DNA from: Lutibacter sp. Hel_I_33_5
GTDB lineage: Bacteria > Bacteroidota > Bacteroidia > Flavobacteriales > Flavobacteriaceae
Assembly (NCBI RefSeq): GCF_007827455.1
Contig: NZ_VISM01000001.1
Span: 1,155,501 to 1,219,500, forward strand
Reading direction: 5' to 3'
Length of the DNA stretch: 64,000 nt
Part shown: piece by piece, positions 18,377 through 27,695 of the stretch
Layout: every line of letters starts with the position of its first letter
Position numbering within the stretch: position 1 is the stretch's first letter
The notes under the pieces: model-generated
Told to the model about the DNA's origin: nothing
What the model saw: only the letters and a program-made list of their open reading frames with translations
Databases searched by the model: none
Translations under genes and position numbers: made by a program

Positions 18377-19063
18377 ATGAAGAATTTAGAAGACATATTA
18401 AAAAATCCTGTTTGGTTTTCGTTAAAAGAAACTCATAAAAAATTTGCAATTGAGTTTGACGGTGTTCAATTTTATCAACCAGATGTTTGTTCATTTGGAG
18501 CTTTTTACGATGCTTCTAAAACTAAAAAAGCATTAAACTCTTATGCGAAAATTGCAGATAGCTTTTTTCTCGTTACAGAAGATCTTACACCAATCATAGA
18601 TACTGATTTTATTGAATTAGAGAAAAAAATTAATGGTTGTCAAATGGTTTTAGACACATTAATTGATGTCGAGATAACAGAAAAAATTGTACCACTCACT
18701 GAAAAATATATCAACCAAATTTACGAATTAGTTTGGTTAGTAATGCCAGGGTATTATCAAAAAAGAGGTTTTGAAATGGGGAAATTTTACGGCATTTTTA
18801 AAGACAATAAATTAGTTTCCATTTCAGGTCAACGTATGCAAACTAATGACTTCATTGAAGTTAGCTCTGTTGTTACGCATCCTGAATATACAAGACAAGG
18901 ATTTGCTAAACAACTAGTTGTACATACAACTAAAGAAATTTTAAAAGAAAATAAACTACCCATTTTACACACAAACAAAGGAAACCCAGCTATTGGACTT
19001 TATGAAAAATTAGGCTATAAAGTAACTAGAGATATGAATTGGTGGTATTATCGAAAAAAATAA
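18377..19063 (+). CDS. GNAT family N-acetyltransferase (FR47-like)
   Basis: 228 residues. The N-terminal ~115 residues are a poorly conserved alpha/beta half. The C-terminal half has the acetyl-CoA pyrophosphate loop region (VSSVVTHPEYTRQGFAKQLVVHTTKEIL) and the motif B segment HTNKGNPAIGLYEKLGYKVTRDMNWWYY, typical of FR47-like acetyltransferases. The substrate is not predictable. It follows the E2 terminator and a further ~200-base AT-rich gap separates it from the next gene, so it is probably monocistronic. Confidence 0.85.
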   Translation: MKNLEDILKNPVWFSLKETHKKFAIEFDGVQFYQPDVCSFGAFYDASKTKKALNSYAKIADSFFLVTEDLTPIIDTDFIELEKKINGCQMVLDTLIDVEITEKIVPLTEKYINQIYELVWLVMPGYYQKRGFEMGKFYGIFKDNKLVSISGQRMQTNDFIEVSSVVTHPEYTRQGFAKQLVVHTTKEILKENKLPILHTNKGNPAIGLYEKLGYKVTRDMNWWYYRKK

Positions 19064-19261
19064 AATTTCAACAAAATTATCAAGCTTTTATTATTTATAT
19101 TTTTCTATCTTTAAAAATTAATTCTCATTAATCAGTTCATTTTGAACAAACTGTACTTTGAATAGAAATTATATAATAGCCCTCTTTTTAGAATAAAAAA
19201 CCCCCCTCATCTTACATAGAAAAGTCATTATTTAGCTATAAATAATTTAAAAAACTAACCT

Positions 19262-20950
19262 ATGTTAAAGACTAAAAAAAAACTTAAAACAATTGCCCGA
19301 ATAAAATTTCTATTTATAATTTTCTTAACAACAATTGTTCAAGAAAGTCAAAGTCAGCCAAAAGCTAAAGATTCTAACCTAACAATTACTAAATACATTA
19401 GTGTTAAAAACGCAGCTTCAAGTATCGGTTATGATCCAATTTCAAAATCTATTTTTTACACAACAGTTTCTGGAAATGTATATCGCGTTATAGAAGGTAC
19501 ACCTAATAGTGACATACTAATGTTTGATGTTACAGACCATAAAATTAAGCACCTCCAAGGAATGCATTTTTCTGACAATTCGTTATTTCTAGTTGGTAAT
19601 GATTGGACAGATGGAACTCAAGGAATTGGATTAATAAAAAAAGGGACCCTTCAAGGAAATGATGGAAGTAGAAATTGGTCTACTGTCATAGAAACAGCTT
19701 TATATCCTGCAACTAAAGCAGCATTTGATCATGGATTTAGCGGTATTACTATTGATCGTGAAAAAAAATATCTTTATTTAAGTAGTGGTTCTAGAACTGA
19801 CCATGGAGAACTTCAAGAAGTTAATGGGTTATTTAAAGGAATTAGGGAAGTTCCGTTAACCTCGGCAATATTTAGATTTCCTATAGATTCCGAAAACTTA
19901 ATGATACCTAACAATTTAGCAATAATAAACACTAATGGGTGGTTATTTGCAGATGGAACAAGAAATAGTTTTGGACTTGCTTTTAACAGTAAAGGAGATT
20001 TATTTGGAGTTGACAATAGTGGTGATCGTGATGATCATGAAGAGTTGAATCATATTCAAAAAGATCATCATTATGGGTTTCCATGGAAGATGGGAACAAA
20101 TGATAATCCACAACAATTTCCTGGGTATGATCCTGATAAGGATTTATTAGTAAATAAAAATTCTAAAGCATATAAACGTGGATTATACTATGATGATAAT
20201 ACTTTTCCAAAACCTCCGGCAAATGTTACTTTTACAGATCCAATTGAAAATATGGGGCCTGATGCAAATTATTATCGTGATCCTTCGGATGGAAAAGTTT
20301 ATAAGAGCAAGGATGGAGAATCTTTAGGGACATTTACAATGCACCGCTCACCACTTGGATTGGTTTTTGACCAAGGTAATATATTAAAAACTCCATATAC
20401 AGGAAGTGGATTTACACTTTCATTTACCCAAGGAAAAGGTGATGAGAATGGATATCTTTCAAATTCTATTTGGAGATTACCAGTTGTTCCTATTGATGGA
20501 AGTCAAGATTTAATTCATCTTGACATCATTTATGATCAAAATAACAAACCAATAAAAGTTAAATCTACAGTTATTGCAGATGGTTTTAACTTCCCTGTAG
20601 GTTCTGTTCTTGTTGATAATAATTTATATGTGCTTGAATATGGAACAAGAGGTAATCGATTTATATGGAAAATAGAATTACCTAAATCAAATACAACTAG
20701 TGTTAAAGATGATAGTAGAAACAACTTAACTCATATTCTTTACCCTAATCCTGTAAATCAAAAAATCAGCATCAAAAAAAGTAATTCAAAAATTAATTAC
20801 ATAAAAATATTAGATATTACAGGGAAACTTGTTACTAAGGTGAACTCAGTTTCTAATGATATTGATGTATCAAAATTATCGAAAGGAATATACTTTATGC
20901 AAATATTTACAGAAAAATCAATACTTACAAGAAGGTTTGTTAAAAATTAA
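19262..20950 (+). CDS. Glucose/sorbosone dehydrogenase-like beta-propeller protein with T9SS sorting tail
   Basis: 562 residues. A signal peptide spans ~residues 1-32 (hydrophobic FLFIIFLTTIV, then QSQ). The middle resembles PQQ-dependent aldose/sorbosone dehydrogenases: HGFSGITIDREKKYLYLSSGSRTDHGE, RNSFGLAFNSKGDLFGVDNSGDRDDHEELNHI and HHYGFPWKMGTND. The final ~75 residues are a type A sorting domain (LYPNPVNQKISI ... ITGKLVTKVNS ... LSKGIYFMQIFTEKSILTRRFVK). It is therefore probably exported by the type IX system to the surface. Whether it keeps quinoprotein activity is not certain. Confidence 0.85.
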   Translation: MLKTKKKLKTIARIKFLFIIFLTTIVQESQSQPKAKDSNLTITKYISVKNAASSIGYDPISKSIFYTTVSGNVYRVIEGTPNSDILMFDVTDHKIKHLQGMHFSDNSLFLVGNDWTDGTQGIGLIKKGTLQGNDGSRNWSTVIETALYPATKAAFDHGFSGITIDREKKYLYLSSGSRTDHGELQEVNGLFKGIREVPLTSAIFRFPIDSENLMIPNNLAIINTNGWLFADGTRNSFGLAFNSKGDLFGVDNSGDRDDHEELNHIQKDHHYGFPWKMGTNDNPQQFPGYDPDKDLLVNKNSKAYKRGLYYDDNTFPKPPANVTFTDPIENMGPDANYYRDPSDGKVYKSKDGESLGTFTMHRSPLGLVFDQGNILKTPYTGSGFTLSFTQGKGDENGYLSNSIWRLPVVPIDGSQDLIHLDIIYDQNNKPIKVKSTVIADGFNFPVGSVLVDNNLYVLEYGTRGNRFIWKIELPKSNTTSVKDDSRNNLTHILYPNPVNQKISIKKSNSKINYIKILDITGKLVTKVNSVSNDIDVSKLSKGIYFMQIFTEKSILTRRFVKN

Positions 20951-20993
20951 TTTTTATTAAAATAAAGACATACTACTCAACCTTGCATAAAAC

Positions 20994-21025
20994 ATAAGAC
21001 GCTTGAAGTTTTTCAAGCGTCTTAT
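20994..21025. terminator. Strong bidirectional terminator between convergent genes
   Basis: Perfect 14-bp arms ATAAGACGCTTGAA / TTCAAGCGTCTTAT around loop GTTT. It lies between the T9SS-tagged dehydrogenase-like gene (plus) and the E2 gene (minus). Confidence 0.85.
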
Positions 21026-21046
21026 ATTTTATATAATATTTTGGTT

Positions 21047-22387
21047 TTAAAAATCTTGGTTTACATCCCAAGCTTCTAGAGTTTCTTTTAGTGTTTTAAT
21101 AAACATGCCACCTAAAGCACCATTTACGACTCTGTGATCATAAGAATGTGATACAAACATCTTTTGTCTAATTCCTATAAAATCGCCTTCAGAAGTTTCT
21201 ATAACCGCTGGTACTTTTCTAATAGCTCCTAACGCTAAAATTGCTACTTGTGGTTGATTAATAATTGGTGTCCCCATCACAGAACCAAAACTACCAACAT
21301 TGGTCACCGTATAAGTTCCATCTTGAATCTCATCTGGTTTCAACTGATTATTTCTAGCTCTATTGGCTAAATCGTTAATAGATTTAGTCATACCCACTAA
21401 ATTCAATTGGTCAGCATTTTTTATTACAGGCACAATTAAATTTCCATCAGGTAAAGCTGCTGCCATCCCTAAATTAATATTTTTCTTCTTAATGATTGAA
21501 TCACCATCAATAGCAATATTAATCATTGGAAACTTCTTTATGGTAGAAGCAACCGCTTGCATTAATATTGGTGTAAAGGTTAGCTTCTCTCCTTCTCTAG
21601 CAAAATATGCGTCTTTTACTTTCTCTCTCCATTTTACAATGTTTGTAACATCAATTTCTATAAAAGACTGTACATGTGCAGAAGTTTGTATAGAGTTTAC
21701 CATATGTTTAGCAATGAGTTTACCCATTCTAGACATTTCAATGATTTCATCTTCACCATTTACAGAAATTGGTGTAGCTTTCGTTATTGCTGTATTAGTT
21801 TGATTAGGTTGAGATGGTTTAACTTCGCTCAACTTAACATTAGGAGTATTTACTGGAGTCTTATCTTTATTTTCTAAATAAGCTAATATATCATTCTTGG
21901 TAACTCTACCTTCTTTTCCAGAACCAGCAATAGCATCTAATTCTTCCATAGAAACATTCTCTTTTTGAGCAATATTCCTTACTAAAGGCGAAAAGAATTT
22001 CCCACTTTCGGAGTTCTTGCTAATTGGAGATATAGTTTCTTTTACAGTTTCAATAGTATCTTCTAATTCTTCTATTGAAGACTTCTCGACTGTGCTCGAA
22101 TTGACATTCTGTTTTTCAATTTCTTCTTTTTCCTTAACATCTTCTCCCTCAGTTTCTATCACAGCAATAGTATCTCCTACTTGCACTACAGAATCTTTAT
22201 CAAAAAACACTTCAATAAGCTTCCCTTCTACCTCACTTGGTACTTCAGAATCTACTTTATCTGTTGCAATTTCTACAACTGGCTCATCTAATTCTATAGT
22301 ATCACCAACTTCTTTTAACCAAGATGTTATCGTTGCTTCTGCAACACTTTCACCCATTTTCGGTAATTTTAGTTCGAATTTTGCCAT
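21047..22387 (-). CDS. 2-oxo acid dehydrogenase E2 subunit, probably branched-chain type
   Basis: 446 residues from the ATG at 22387 (MAKFELKLPKMGESVAEA); a longer frame to 22420 is rejected because this is the family N-terminus. It has one lipoyl domain (ATDKVDSEVPSEVEG), a subunit-binding domain at ~140-175 (FFSPLVRNIAQKENVSMEELDAIAGSGKEGRVTKNDI) and a catalytic core. The KVDSEV lipoyl motif is typical of branched-chain 2-oxoacid E2 in Bacteroidota. Oddity: the active-site motif reads DHRVVNGA where DHRxxDG is expected, so the conserved Asp is Asn. A dispersed palindromic repeat is embedded in its linker at 22079-22101. Confidence 0.9.
   Translation of the reverse strand: MAKFELKLPKMGESVAEATITSWLKEVGDTIELDEPVVEIATDKVDSEVPSEVEGKLIEVFFDKDSVVQVGDTIAVIETEGEDVKEKEEIEKQNVNSSTVEKSSIEELEDTIETVKETISPISKNSESGKFFSPLVRNIAQKENVSMEELDAIAGSGKEGRVTKNDILAYLENKDKTPVNTPNVKLSEVKPSQPNQTNTAITKATPISVNGEDEIIEMSRMGKLIAKHMVNSIQTSAHVQSFIEIDVTNIVKWREKVKDAYFAREGEKLTFTPILMQAVASTIKKFPMINIAIDGDSIIKKKNINLGMAAALPDGNLIVPVIKNADQLNLVGMTKSINDLANRARNNQLKPDEIQDGTYTVTNVGSFGSVMGTPIINQPQVAILALGAIRKVPAVIETSEGDFIGIRQKMFVSHSYDHRVVNGALGGMFIKTLKETLEAWDVNQDF
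22079..22101 (-). repeat. Palindromic repeat element inside the second E2 linker
   Basis: The minus strand reads TTCGAGCACAGTCGAGAAGTC, translated as NSSTVEKS just after the lipoyl domain. The frame is the same as in the pyruvate dehydrogenase E2 copies. Confidence 0.7.
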
Positions 22388-22628
22388 CAATATTTTCTTT
22401 AATCGAGTGCGAAAATACAAAATATTGATGATTTTTTATGATAAAAAATGATGAAATTTATAAAAAAAATATTCAACATTTTATTTTATTCTTAAAATAT
22501 AAATAAAATAACATTATAAAATTACATATTACCTATAAAAAATAGCTATTTAATAAGAATAATTAAAATTAATTGATTAAGCAATTTAACATCAAAAACA
22601 ATTTTATTTTATTGAGTATTCTGTAAAT

Positions 22629-24827
22629 TTATTTAATATCAAGCGTTAGTATATTAAGTTTTTTATTTAAATCTACTAAAGAAATTATCTTTTCTTCTTT
22701 AGTTTGATTTGCTTTTCCAAAATTATGATATACTGTAATTCTAAAATAAGTGGGTACATTATTATTTCCTGTTAATTTTCCTAGATAAGAAATGTTAAAA
22801 ATCCACTTACCTATATCTTTAGATGTTATAAAAAACTCTTCTAAACCATACCCATGATTCTTTTCATTTTCAAGCCGTATTTTTTCGTCTTTTTCGGTAT
22901 GCAACCAATTAAAATATCTTTTTTGCGGATTCACAATTTGCAAATCAAATTCAGCATCAAATTCATTCCACTCAAAAACAATTCTGGTTTTATAGGTAAT
23001 ATTATCTTTAAAAAAAGGTCTAACTAGATTAAGCTGAATACTATCTTTATTTAATGCAACTAGGTTTTTGTATTCATAATTTATCGATTTTAAAAGTCCA
23101 GAAAAGTCACTCGCTTTTTTATACAAGTTTCTATCGATATTATTATAAACATTCTGAGCTTCTTTAAATTGCCCATTCCTTTTATAAGCAATCGCTAAGT
23201 TTCTATATAATTGCGTTACTTTTGGGTTATACTCTACCAATCTTTTATATAAAACTATTGCTTCACTATATAGATGATTTTCTTCATATTTATAAACCAA
23301 TGCTAATAAAGTTGAAAAATCATTTTTAGAAACCAATTCTAATACGTTTGATAAAATTCTTTTTAATAAATATTCATTACCCCAATTTTTGAAATATGTT
23401 GCTACATTAAAAAAGAAATCTACATTCGTTTTATTTAATTTACGTTGATCTAAATAAATATTAAAAGCCTCATCAATATTTTTTGCCTTAATCAATTTAG
23501 ACATATAAGGAAGATTGTTAGATATCGCTACAACATCTTCATTATAAGTTGGTGTTGTCCCTAACTTAATTTTCTTTTTAGAGTTAACTCCATTATCTGG
23601 AGAACCCGTTTTTGTTGTTATTAATAAAACACCATTTACTCCAAGAGTACCATATTTATTTGTTGCAGCTAATCCTTTTAAATAAGTAATACTTTTTACA
23701 TTATCAGGATTAATATGTGTTGTTTTATCTACAAACTGAGTTTTAGATATAATTCCTTTAGAACCATTACCAGAATTTCCAATTCCTGAATCGGTTTCAG
23801 AAATTATAATTCCGTCCATCACTATTAACCCATATTGATTCCCTAAAATGGACATATTATTACCTCTTCCTAAAAACTGACTTAAATCCACATCATCAGT
23901 TGCTGTGTTATTCTGTATTTTTAAACCAGAAAATTTACCTTTTACAGCTCGTTTTACATCTGTATCTAAATGAGAAATATCCTCCTCTCCAATAGACTGT
24001 GTAGAATATCCAATTTTATCTTTATTCTCTAACCTATTCCCTGTATTCACCATTTCTTTTCGTTCAGACACAACAGTAACCTCATCTAAAACCCCTCTTC
24101 CATCTGTTAATAACACATTCTTAGTCTTTGATTTTAAAGCTTTAACTCTTAATGTATTTTTCCCTATATATCTAAATTCAACTATGTCACCTTTTGTAAT
24201 TGTAATCTCATATTCTCCTTTTTCATTTGTTACAGTATTCACTCTTTCTTGTTTAGAAATAACAGTAACATTTGATAACGGACCAGAAATATCTTCAACA
24301 ACACCTTTTAATGAAACCCTATTACTTACTTCAACTATTTGTTCATTGCTCAAATCAATAAACTGACCATTTGAAAGTTTTGCTATTTTTTTTAATTTAG
24401 AATTTTCCGCTTTTCCTGTGCTAGAAATTATTTGAACAGGATTTGAAAAAAAGGCTGGAAAATCATCGATAGATTCATTTCCATCTGTAAAAAATAATAT
24501 CTCATCACCTTTTACATTTAATAAATTGTTGAATGAAGAAACTCCATCATAAATTGAATTAAAAAGTTCATTTTTTAATCGTTCCCATTTACCCTCTTTA
24601 ATATCAAAAGATTCATTTAAAATCACTTCATTACTAAACTTTATTAATTGTACTGATGTATTCGGGTTTTTGGAAAAATATGTATTTAAAAAATGTATCT
24701 CTTTAGATATATTTTTATCAATCATACTATAAGAAGTATCCCAAATAAGAGTTGTTTTCTTTTTAGTCTGTGAAGTAACAGAAAAAGAAACAACAAAAAA
24801 ACTGATAACAAACATGCATTTTTTCAT
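22629..24827 (-). CDS. Secreted VWA-like / carboxypeptidase-regulatory / TonB-plug / TPR protein
   Basis: 732 residues with an unusual domain order. After a signal peptide (~1-20) a von Willebrand A-like domain starts with the metal-site motif DTSYS (residues 30-34) and FFTDGNES. It is followed by a carboxypeptidase regulatory-like domain (~175-250), a TonB-dependent-receptor plug-like domain (~285-405: GLIVMDGIIIS, NPDNVKSITYLKG, ATNKYGTLGVNGVLLITTKTG) and TPR-like repeats (~450-580). The C-terminal ~130 residues are beta-rich. No outer membrane barrel follows the plug, so it is not a normal TonB receptor. The role is unknown; surface assembly or binding is a guess. Confidence 0.75.
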   Translation of the reverse strand: MKKCMFVISFFVVSFSVTSQTKKKTTLIWDTSYSMIDKNISKEIHFLNTYFSKNPNTSVQLIKFSNEVILNESFDIKEGKWERLKNELFNSIYDGVSSFNNLLNVKGDEILFFTDGNESIDDFPAFFSNPVQIISSTGKAENSKLKKIAKLSNGQFIDLSNEQIVEVSNRVSLKGVVEDISGPLSNVTVISKQERVNTVTNEKGEYEITITKGDIVEFRYIGKNTLRVKALKSKTKNVLLTDGRGVLDEVTVVSERKEMVNTGNRLENKDKIGYSTQSIGEEDISHLDTDVKRAVKGKFSGLKIQNNTATDDVDLSQFLGRGNNMSILGNQYGLIVMDGIIISETDSGIGNSGNGSKGIISKTQFVDKTTHINPDNVKSITYLKGLAATNKYGTLGVNGVLLITTKTGSPDNGVNSKKKIKLGTTPTYNEDVVAISNNLPYMSKLIKAKNIDEAFNIYLDQRKLNKTNVDFFFNVATYFKNWGNEYLLKRILSNVLELVSKNDFSTLLALVYKYEENHLYSEAIVLYKRLVEYNPKVTQLYRNLAIAYKRNGQFKEAQNVYNNIDRNLYKKASDFSGLLKSINYEYKNLVALNKDSIQLNLVRPFFKDNITYKTRIVFEWNEFDAEFDLQIVNPQKRYFNWLHTEKDEKIRLENEKNHGYGLEEFFITSKDIGKWIFNISYLGKLTGNNNVPTYFRITVYHNFGKANQTKEEKIISLVDLNKKLNILTLDIK

Positions 24828-24868
24828 AGAAAATAATTTTTATTCTACTAAAAATACAAAAAAAAACA

Positions 24869-25771
24869 TTAAACCCAGTCAATCGGATTTCTTAATAACT
24901 CCAACAACTTAACTTCTTCAGAATTTTCTTCAGGTTGATGATTATAAACCCACTGAACTTTTGGTGGTAAACTCATTAAAATACTTTCTATACGTCCGTT
25001 TGTTTTTAAGCCAAAAAGCGTACCTCTATCGTGTACTAAATTAAATTCCACATAACGTCCACGTCTAATTTCTTGCCAATCTTTTTGTTCTTGATTATAT
25101 GTATATTCTTTTCTTTTTTCTACAATAGGCACATAACTTTCTAAAAAGCTATTCCCAACTTCAGTGACAAAATTAAAACGATCTTGCATAGAAAAGCCAT
25201 CAGTTTCTTTTAAATAATCAAAGAATAAACCTCCAATTCCGCGAGCTTCGTTTCTGTGAGTATTCCAGAAATAGTTGTCGCAAGTTTCTTTGAATTTTTT
25301 GTAAAAACCGTCATTATAACGATCGCAAGCTGATTTACATACTGTATGAAAATGAGTTGCATCTTCTTCAAAAAGGTAATACGGAGTTAAATCTTGTCCA
25401 CCACCAAACCATTGTGTTACAATATTTCCTTTATCATCATACATTTCAAAATAACGCCAATTTGCATGTACAGTTGGTACAAATGGATTGTTTGGATGTA
25501 AGACTAAACTCAATCCACAAGCAAAAAAGTTACCTTCTTCTACTTTAAACTGTTTTCTTAATGCTTCTGGTAATTCTCCAAAAACTTTAGAAATATTTAC
25601 ACCACCTTTTTCGAATACTGCTCCGTTTTCTATAACTCTTGTTCTTCCGCCACCACCTTCTTTTCTTTGCCAAAGATCTTCTTTAAATGTAGCTTTACCA
25701 TCTATTTCTTCAATTTTAGAAGTAATAACATTTTGTAAATTTTCTATATATTTATAAAACTGATCTTTCAT
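24869..25771 (-). CDS. hemF: Aerobic coproporphyrinogen III oxidase
   Basis: 300 residues, normal for HemF. Family motifs are plain: GGGGRTRV near residue 37, FFACGLSLVLHPNNPFVPTVHANWRYFE, WFGGGQDLTPYYLFEEDATHFH, and RRGRYVEFNLVHDRGTLFGLKTNGRIESILMSLPP. It oxidatively decarboxylates coproporphyrinogen III to protoporphyrinogen IX using O2. Its start overlaps the 3' end of the EI24 gene by 20 bases, placing it last in the minus-strand haem operon. Confidence 0.96.
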   Translation of the reverse strand: MKDQFYKYIENLQNVITSKIEEIDGKATFKEDLWQRKEGGGGRTRVIENGAVFEKGGVNISKVFGELPEALRKQFKVEEGNFFACGLSLVLHPNNPFVPTVHANWRYFEMYDDKGNIVTQWFGGGQDLTPYYLFEEDATHFHTVCKSACDRYNDGFYKKFKETCDNYFWNTHRNEARGIGGLFFDYLKETDGFSMQDRFNFVTEVGNSFLESYVPIVEKRKEYTYNQEQKDWQEIRRGRYVEFNLVHDRGTLFGLKTNGRIESILMSLPPKVQWVYNHQPEENSEEVKLLELLRNPIDWV

Positions 25772-26507
25772 TTTCTAGATTTAATAACGCTACCGTTTTT
25801 ACAGATGCTGCTGTTACAGATAAAGGTAAAACAATGATAATTCCTAAAACAGGAATTAATAAACACAGCATAAAAACAATACCATTTCCGATAGAAATGC
25901 CTTTATGTCTGCCAACAAAATTGATACTTTCCTTATAATTTAAGTGTCTTTCTAACGTATAATCCATATTCCCAAAACCTGCATAATAAGATTGTAGTAA
26001 AAACAATAAAATAGTAGAAAATATATTTACTAATGGAATAAATTTAAGTAATAAAATAGGAATAGTAATCAGTAATTCTTTTCCTAAATTTCTAAAATTA
26101 ATTCGAATTCCTCTTATTAATTGTTCTTGAAAACTTGTTTTTCTATGTTGATGTGATAACTTTCCATTTATTGCAATCTCTATTTTTTCTGAAACAGGAC
26201 TCATAAATGGCGCTGATAATGCTAAAACTATATGTTTATAAAGTATTAATCCAATAACTAAAACAAAAACAGCTCCTATAAAAGAAGTAATAGTTGTAAT
26301 AGTTTGCTTTCCCCAATCCCAAATCCAAATTTTTGCTAAAAACCGACCAATATCATCAGATAAACCATACGCCGTAAAACCAATGACTGTTGCAGTTACA
26401 ATGCTTATTAGAATTGGAATTGCAAAATATTTCCATAGCTTTAGTTTAGAAATTAAACTAAAAGCACCTGCGTAGGCTTGCACTCCTAAAAATATATTTT
26501 TAATCAT
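25752..26507 (-). CDS. EI24 / CysZ-like membrane protein in the haem operon
   Basis: 251 residues from the ATG at 26507 (MIKNIFLGVQAYAGAFSLI); a TTG extension to 26531 is rejected. There are about four to five hydrophobic segments. The EI24/CysZ pattern appears in LSAPFMSPVSEKIEIAINGK and YYAGFGNMDYTLERHLNYKESINFVGRHKGISIGNGIVFMLCLLIPVLG. CysZ in other bacteria transports sulfate, but EI24 proteins in Bacteroidota are uncharacterised. Its position between hemE and hemF, overlapping hemF, suggests an envelope or transport task tied to haem synthesis; this is inference. Confidence 0.85.
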   Translation of the reverse strand: MIKNIFLGVQAYAGAFSLISKLKLWKYFAIPILISIVTATVIGFTAYGLSDDIGRFLAKIWIWDWGKQTITTITSFIGAVFVLVIGLILYKHIVLALSAPFMSPVSEKIEIAINGKLSHQHRKTSFQEQLIRGIRINFRNLGKELLITIPILLLKFIPLVNIFSTILLFLLQSYYAGFGNMDYTLERHLNYKESINFVGRHKGISIGNGIVFMLCLLIPVLGIIIVLPLSVTAASVKTVALLNLENERSVL

Positions 26508-26521
26508 TTTCCTATCCTTAC

Positions 26522-26540
26522 TCCTTTCCAAAGGAAAGGA
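26522..26540. repeat. Short palindrome between hemE and the EI24 gene
   Basis: TCCTTTCC-AAA-GGAAAGGA, perfect 8-bp arms. It lacks a T run on either side, so it is not a classic terminator. Confidence 0.55.
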
Positions 26541-26569
26541 AATTCAAGTTTTTCTTCCCTTTAGAAAGA

Positions 26570-27601
26570 TTAAGATGGGCTTTTATATTCTTTTACAGCA
26601 TCTATAAATGCTTTCGCATTATCTAACGGAATGTTTGGTAAAATACCGTGACCTAGATTTACAATGTATTTGTCTTTACCGAATTCGTTAATCATTTGAT
26701 GCACCATTTTTTTGATTTCTGCCGGTGGCGATAACAAACGTGATGGATCAAAATTACCTTGTAATGTAATATTCCCGCCAGATAAATAACGAGCATTTCT
26801 AGCCGAACACGTCCAATCTACACCTAACGCAGCAGCGCCAGATTTAGACATCTCATTTAAAGCAAACCAACATCCTTTACCAAATGCAATAACTGGAGCA
26901 TCGTCTTTTAAAGCATCAATTATTTGCTGAATATATTGCCATGAAAACTCTTGATAATCTACTGGAGATAACATTCCGCCCCAAGAATCAAAAACCTGAA
27001 CAGCATTAACACCCGCAATAACTTTTGCTTTTAAATAAGCAATAGTTGTATCTGTAATTTTCTGTAATAATTGATGTGCAGCAATCGGATTTGTAAAACA
27101 AAATTCTTTTGCTTTGTCAAAGTTTTTAGAGCCTTGACCCTGCACCATATAACATAAAATTGTCCATGGTGAACCCGCAAAACCGATTAACGGAATTTCG
27201 TTATTTAATTTTTCTTTGGTAGCTTTTATTGCTTGATACACATAATCTAATTCCACATTTACATCAGGAACAATTACATTATCTACATCTTTTTGAGTTC
27301 TGATTGGATTTGGTAAGTAAGGTCCAAAATTTGGTTTCATTTGCACCTCAACATTCATTGCTTGTGGAATCACCAAAATATCACAGAATAAAATTGCAGC
27401 ATCCATTCCGTATCTTCTAATTGGCTGTACTGTAATTTCTGAGGCTAATTCTGGAGTTCTACAACGTGTAAAGAAATCGTACTTTTTTCTGATTTCTATA
27501 AACTCTGGTAAATACCTTCCTGCTTGACGCATCATCCACACTGGTGGACGGTCTACAGTTTCTCCCTTTAATGCTCTTAAAAATAAATCGTTTTTTATCA
27601 T
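26570..27601 (-). CDS. hemE: Uroporphyrinogen decarboxylase
   Basis: 343 residues. The N-terminal signature [17 protein letters not shown] and the substrate-site segment [14 protein letters not shown] are intact, as are [13 protein letters not shown] and the C-terminal GHGILPNIP. It decarboxylates the four acetate side chains of uroporphyrinogen III to give coproporphyrinogen III in the cytoplasm. It sits in the minus-strand haem gene row between hemL and the EI24 gene. Confidence 0.97.
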   Translation of the reverse strand: MIKNDLFLRALKGETVDRPPVWMMRQAGRYLPEFIEIRKKYDFFTRCRTPELASEITVQPIRRYGMDAAILFCDILVIPQAMNVEVQMKPNFGPYLPNPIRTQKDVDNVIVPDVNVELDYVYQAIKATKEKLNNEIPLIGFAGSPWTILCYMVQGQGSKNFDKAKEFCFTNPIAAHQLLQKITDTTIAYLKAKVIAGVNAVQVFDSWGGMLSPVDYQEFSWQYIQQIIDALKDDAPVIAFGKGCWFALNEMSKSGAAALGVDWTCSARNARYLSGGNITLQGNFDPSRLLSPPAEIKKMVHQMINEFGKDKYIVNLGHGILPNIPLDNAKAFIDAVKEYKSPS

Positions 27602-27610
27602 TGCTTTCTT

Positions 27611-27684
27611 ACGTCATTGCGAATGTAATGAAGCAATCTATTTTTTGGTAAAAAGATTACTTCGTCATTCTTCCTCGTAATGAC
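27611..27684. repeat. Imperfect inverted repeat between hemL and hemE
   Basis: A left arm at 27611-27639 (starting ACGTCATTGCGAATG) and a right arm at 27654-27684 (ending CTCGTAATGAC) are imperfect reverse complements with a short AT-rich loop. The GTCATTGCGA...GAAGCAATCT form looks like a dispersed intergenic palindrome family. It fills nearly the whole gap. Confidence 0.7.
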
Positions 27685-27695
27685 ATTTTTTTATT

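Noticed and set aside
21363..21803. 146-codon plus-strand open frame inside the second E2 gene
   Set aside because: Antisense shadow of a conserved enzyme; the translated sequence looks like reverse-complemented coding sequence.
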